Shown: positions 38,423 to 39,964 of the stretch, in pieces
How the letters are laid out: each line of letters starts with the position of its first letter
Numbering within the stretch: the stretch's first letter is position 1
DNA from: an uncultured Oscillibacter sp.
GTDB lineage: Bacteria > Bacillota > Clostridia > Oscillospirales > Oscillospiraceae
Assembly: GCF_910579365.1 (NCBI RefSeq)
Contig: NZ_CAJTUX010000021.1
Location: 1-39,964 of the forward strand
Direction: 5' to 3'
Length of the DNA: 39,964 nucleotides
Notes under the pieces: model-generated
What the model was told of the DNA's origin: nothing
The model's input: the letters and a program-made list of their open reading frames with translations, nothing else
Database searches by the model: none
Position numbers and translations under genes: made by a program

Positions 38423-39964
38423 ATGACACAGAACCGCACCCACACCTGCGGCGAACTCCGGGCCTCCGACGCGGGAAAAGAAGTTAAGCTCTCCGGCTGG
38501 ATGGAGAATATCCGGGAAGTGGGTTCCGAGCTGGCCTTTGTTGTTCTCCGGGACTTCTACGGCGCCACGCAGATCGTCGCCGAGACGCCGGAGATGGTGG
38601 CCCAGTTCAAGGCCATCAATAAAGAATCCACCATCTCTGTGGAGGGCCTTGTCCGGGAGCGGGCCAGCAAAAATCCCAAGCTCCCCACCGGCGATGTGGA
38701 GGTCGTCCCCTCCCAGGTGGAGGTTTTGGGCCGCTGCCAGCACAATGAGCTCCCCTTCCAGATCAACCGCAGCCGGGAAGCCGACGAGGCCCAGCGGCTC
38801 AAGTACCGCTATCTGGACCTGCGGAACCCGGCGGTAAAGAACAACATCGTCCTGCGGTGTCAGGTGGTCTCCGCCATCCGCAAGGCCATGACGGACCACG
38901 GCTTTTTGGAAATCACCACCCCGATTCTGACGGCCTCCTCCCCGGAGGGAGCCCGGGACTATCTGGTTCCCGCCCGGAACCACCCCGGCAAATTCTACGC
39001 CCTGCCCCAGGCCCCCCAGCAGTTCAAGCAGCTGCTGATGACCTCCGGCTTCGATAAGTATTTCCAGATCGCCCCCTGCTTCCGGGACGAGGACGCCCGG
39101 GCGGACCGCTCCCCCGGCGAGTTCTATCAGCTGGATATGGAGATGGCCTTCGCCTCTCAGGAGGACGTGTTTGCCGTCATTGAAGACGTGCTGCCCCCCA
39201 TCTTCGCCCGGTACGGCAAGTACAGCGCCGCCTCCTCCGCCCCCTTCAAACGCATTCCCTATCTGGAGGCCATGGAGACCTACGGCACCGACAAGCCCGA
39301 CCTGCGCATTGATCTGACGGTGACCGACGCCACAGAGCTGCTGTCCGGCTGCGGCTTCGGCCCCTTCGAGAACCAAACGGTGAAAGCCGTGGTGGTCTCC
39401 GGCTTCGAAGGCACCCGGAAGCAAATCGACAAGCTGTGCGCCGACGTGGAGGTGCAGTCCGGCAGCAAGGCCTATTGGTTCCGGTACGACGAAAGCGGAG
39501 AGATCGTGGGCGGCATCGCCAAGTTTATCCAGCCCATCAAAGACCAGGTTCTCCCGGCGCTGGGGCTGACTCCCGGCTGCCTTGTGGCCCTGTCCGCCGG
39601 GACCAAGGGCGCCGCCCAGAAAACGGCGGGCGTGTTGGTGAAGACCCTGGGAGCTTTCTGCCCCAATCATTTCAAGAAGGAGCAGTACGCCTTCTGCTGG
39701 ATCGTAGACTTCCCCATGTACGAAATTGGGGAGGAGAGCGGCGAGCTGGAATTCTGCCACAATCCCTTCTCCATGCCCTCCGGCGGGCTGGAGACGGTGG
39801 AAAAGGCCATAAACGGAGAGATCGACCCCCTAAGCATCACCGCCGACCAATACGACCTGGTGTGCAACGGCGTGGAGCTCTCCTCCGGCGCGGTGCGGAA
39901 CCACGACCCGGAGATCATGGTCAAGGCTTTCTGGATGGTGGGCCTGGGCGAGGAGGACGTGAAG
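38423..39964 (+). CDS. aspS: Aspartyl-tRNA synthetase, truncated by the window end
   Basis: 514 codons visible; a bacterial AspRS has about 590, so roughly 75 residues, including motif 3, lie beyond the window. N-terminal OB-fold anticodon domain (HTCGELRASDAGKEVKLSGW onward), catalytic core with FLEITTPILTASSPEGARDYLVPAR (motif 1), QAPQQFKQLL, FQIAPCFRDEDARADRSPGEFYQLDMEM (motif 2), and the bacterial GAD insertion (about 290-410, ending near KFIQPIKDQV). AGAGGATG lies before ATG 38423. It is 80 bp after hisS with a possible promoter of its own. Confidence 0.95.
   Translation, partial: MTQNRTHTCGELRASDAGKEVKLSGWMENIREVGSELAFVVLRDFYGATQIVAETPEMVAQFKAINKESTISVEGLVRERASKNPKLPTGDVEVVPSQVEVLGRCQHNELPFQINRSREADEAQRLKYRYLDLRNPAVKNNIVLRCQVVSAIRKAMTDHGFLEITTPILTASSPEGARDYLVPARNHPGKFYALPQAPQQFKQLLMTSGFDKYFQIAPCFRDEDARADRSPGEFYQLDMEMAFASQEDVFAVIEDVLPPIFARYGKYSAASSAPFKRIPYLEAMETYGTDKPDLRIDLTVTDATELLSGCGFGPFENQTVKAVVVSGFEGTRKQIDKLCADVEVQSGSKAYWFRYDESGEIVGGIAKFIQPIKDQVLPALGLTPGCLVALSAGTKGAAQKTAGVLVKTLGAFCPNHFKKEQYAFCWIVDFPMYEIGEESGELEFCHNPFSMPSGGLETVEKAINGEIDPLSITADQYDLVCNGVELSSGAVRNHDPEIMVKAFWMVGLGEEDVK

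Noticed and set aside
1..39964. CRISPR array, prophage or integrated element
   Set aside because: No spaced direct repeats, integrase or phage genes; only one tRNA, with no adjacent attachment-site duplication seen.

Overview
The window is a GC-rich, gene-dense chromosomal segment. It looks like a clostridial Firmicute of the Oscillospirales kind (Flavonifractor/Lawsonibacter-like). The evidence is AGGAGG ribosome sites, an S-layer-homology protein, DegV, U32 and SLH families, a tRNA with encoded CCA, Soj/ParB with Bacillus-type parS sites, and many short-overlap operons. The lineage is an inference from gene content, not a search result.

Layout. 1-1408: 3' part of ileS, then a terminator. 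1560-2105: a zinc-dependent phospholipase C-like gene with its own promoter. 2247-10658: a complete shikimate/chorismate/prephenate operon, DAHP synthase-tyrA-aroB-aroA-aroC-pheA-aroE/aroK fusion-aroQ, ending in a terminator. It is preceded by what reads as a leader-peptide transcription attenuator: a 33-codon Phe/Tyr-rich ORF, a perfect 10-bp antiterminator pairing and a GC-rich terminator. 10854-18170, minus strand: from a strong promoter at 18.15 kb run a ParE/GyrB-like subunit, a RAYT transposase, a small exported protein, a ParC/GyrA-like subunit, a LUD-domain protein and a lipoprotein, followed by tRNA-Gly(GCC) with its own promoter and a two-way terminator.

From 18.4 kb to the end everything is on the plus strand: degV, zapA-U32, dut-maf-mreC-mreD-mrdA (cell division and elongation), a GH13 glucosidase, parA-parB with two membrane proteins, serS, an SLH protein, mscL-rsmG, a MinD-like ATPase, a methylglyoxal-synthase-like protein, hisS and aspS (cut by the window edge). 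Three perfect 16-bp parS sites flank parAB. A pair of DnaA-box sequences lies in the divergent gap at 18.3 kb, so the segment is probably origin-proximal.

The most interesting non-gene signals are: the aromatic leader attenuator; two inverted copies of a 30-bp REP-like palindrome inside the coding sequence of the RAYT, which is itself translationally coupled to a topoisomerase gene; the DnaA-box cluster; a promoter-hairpin-terminator leader in front of hisS; three 13-bp palindromes over the aspS promoter; and a methylglyoxal-synthase homologue that lacks the usual catalytic residues.
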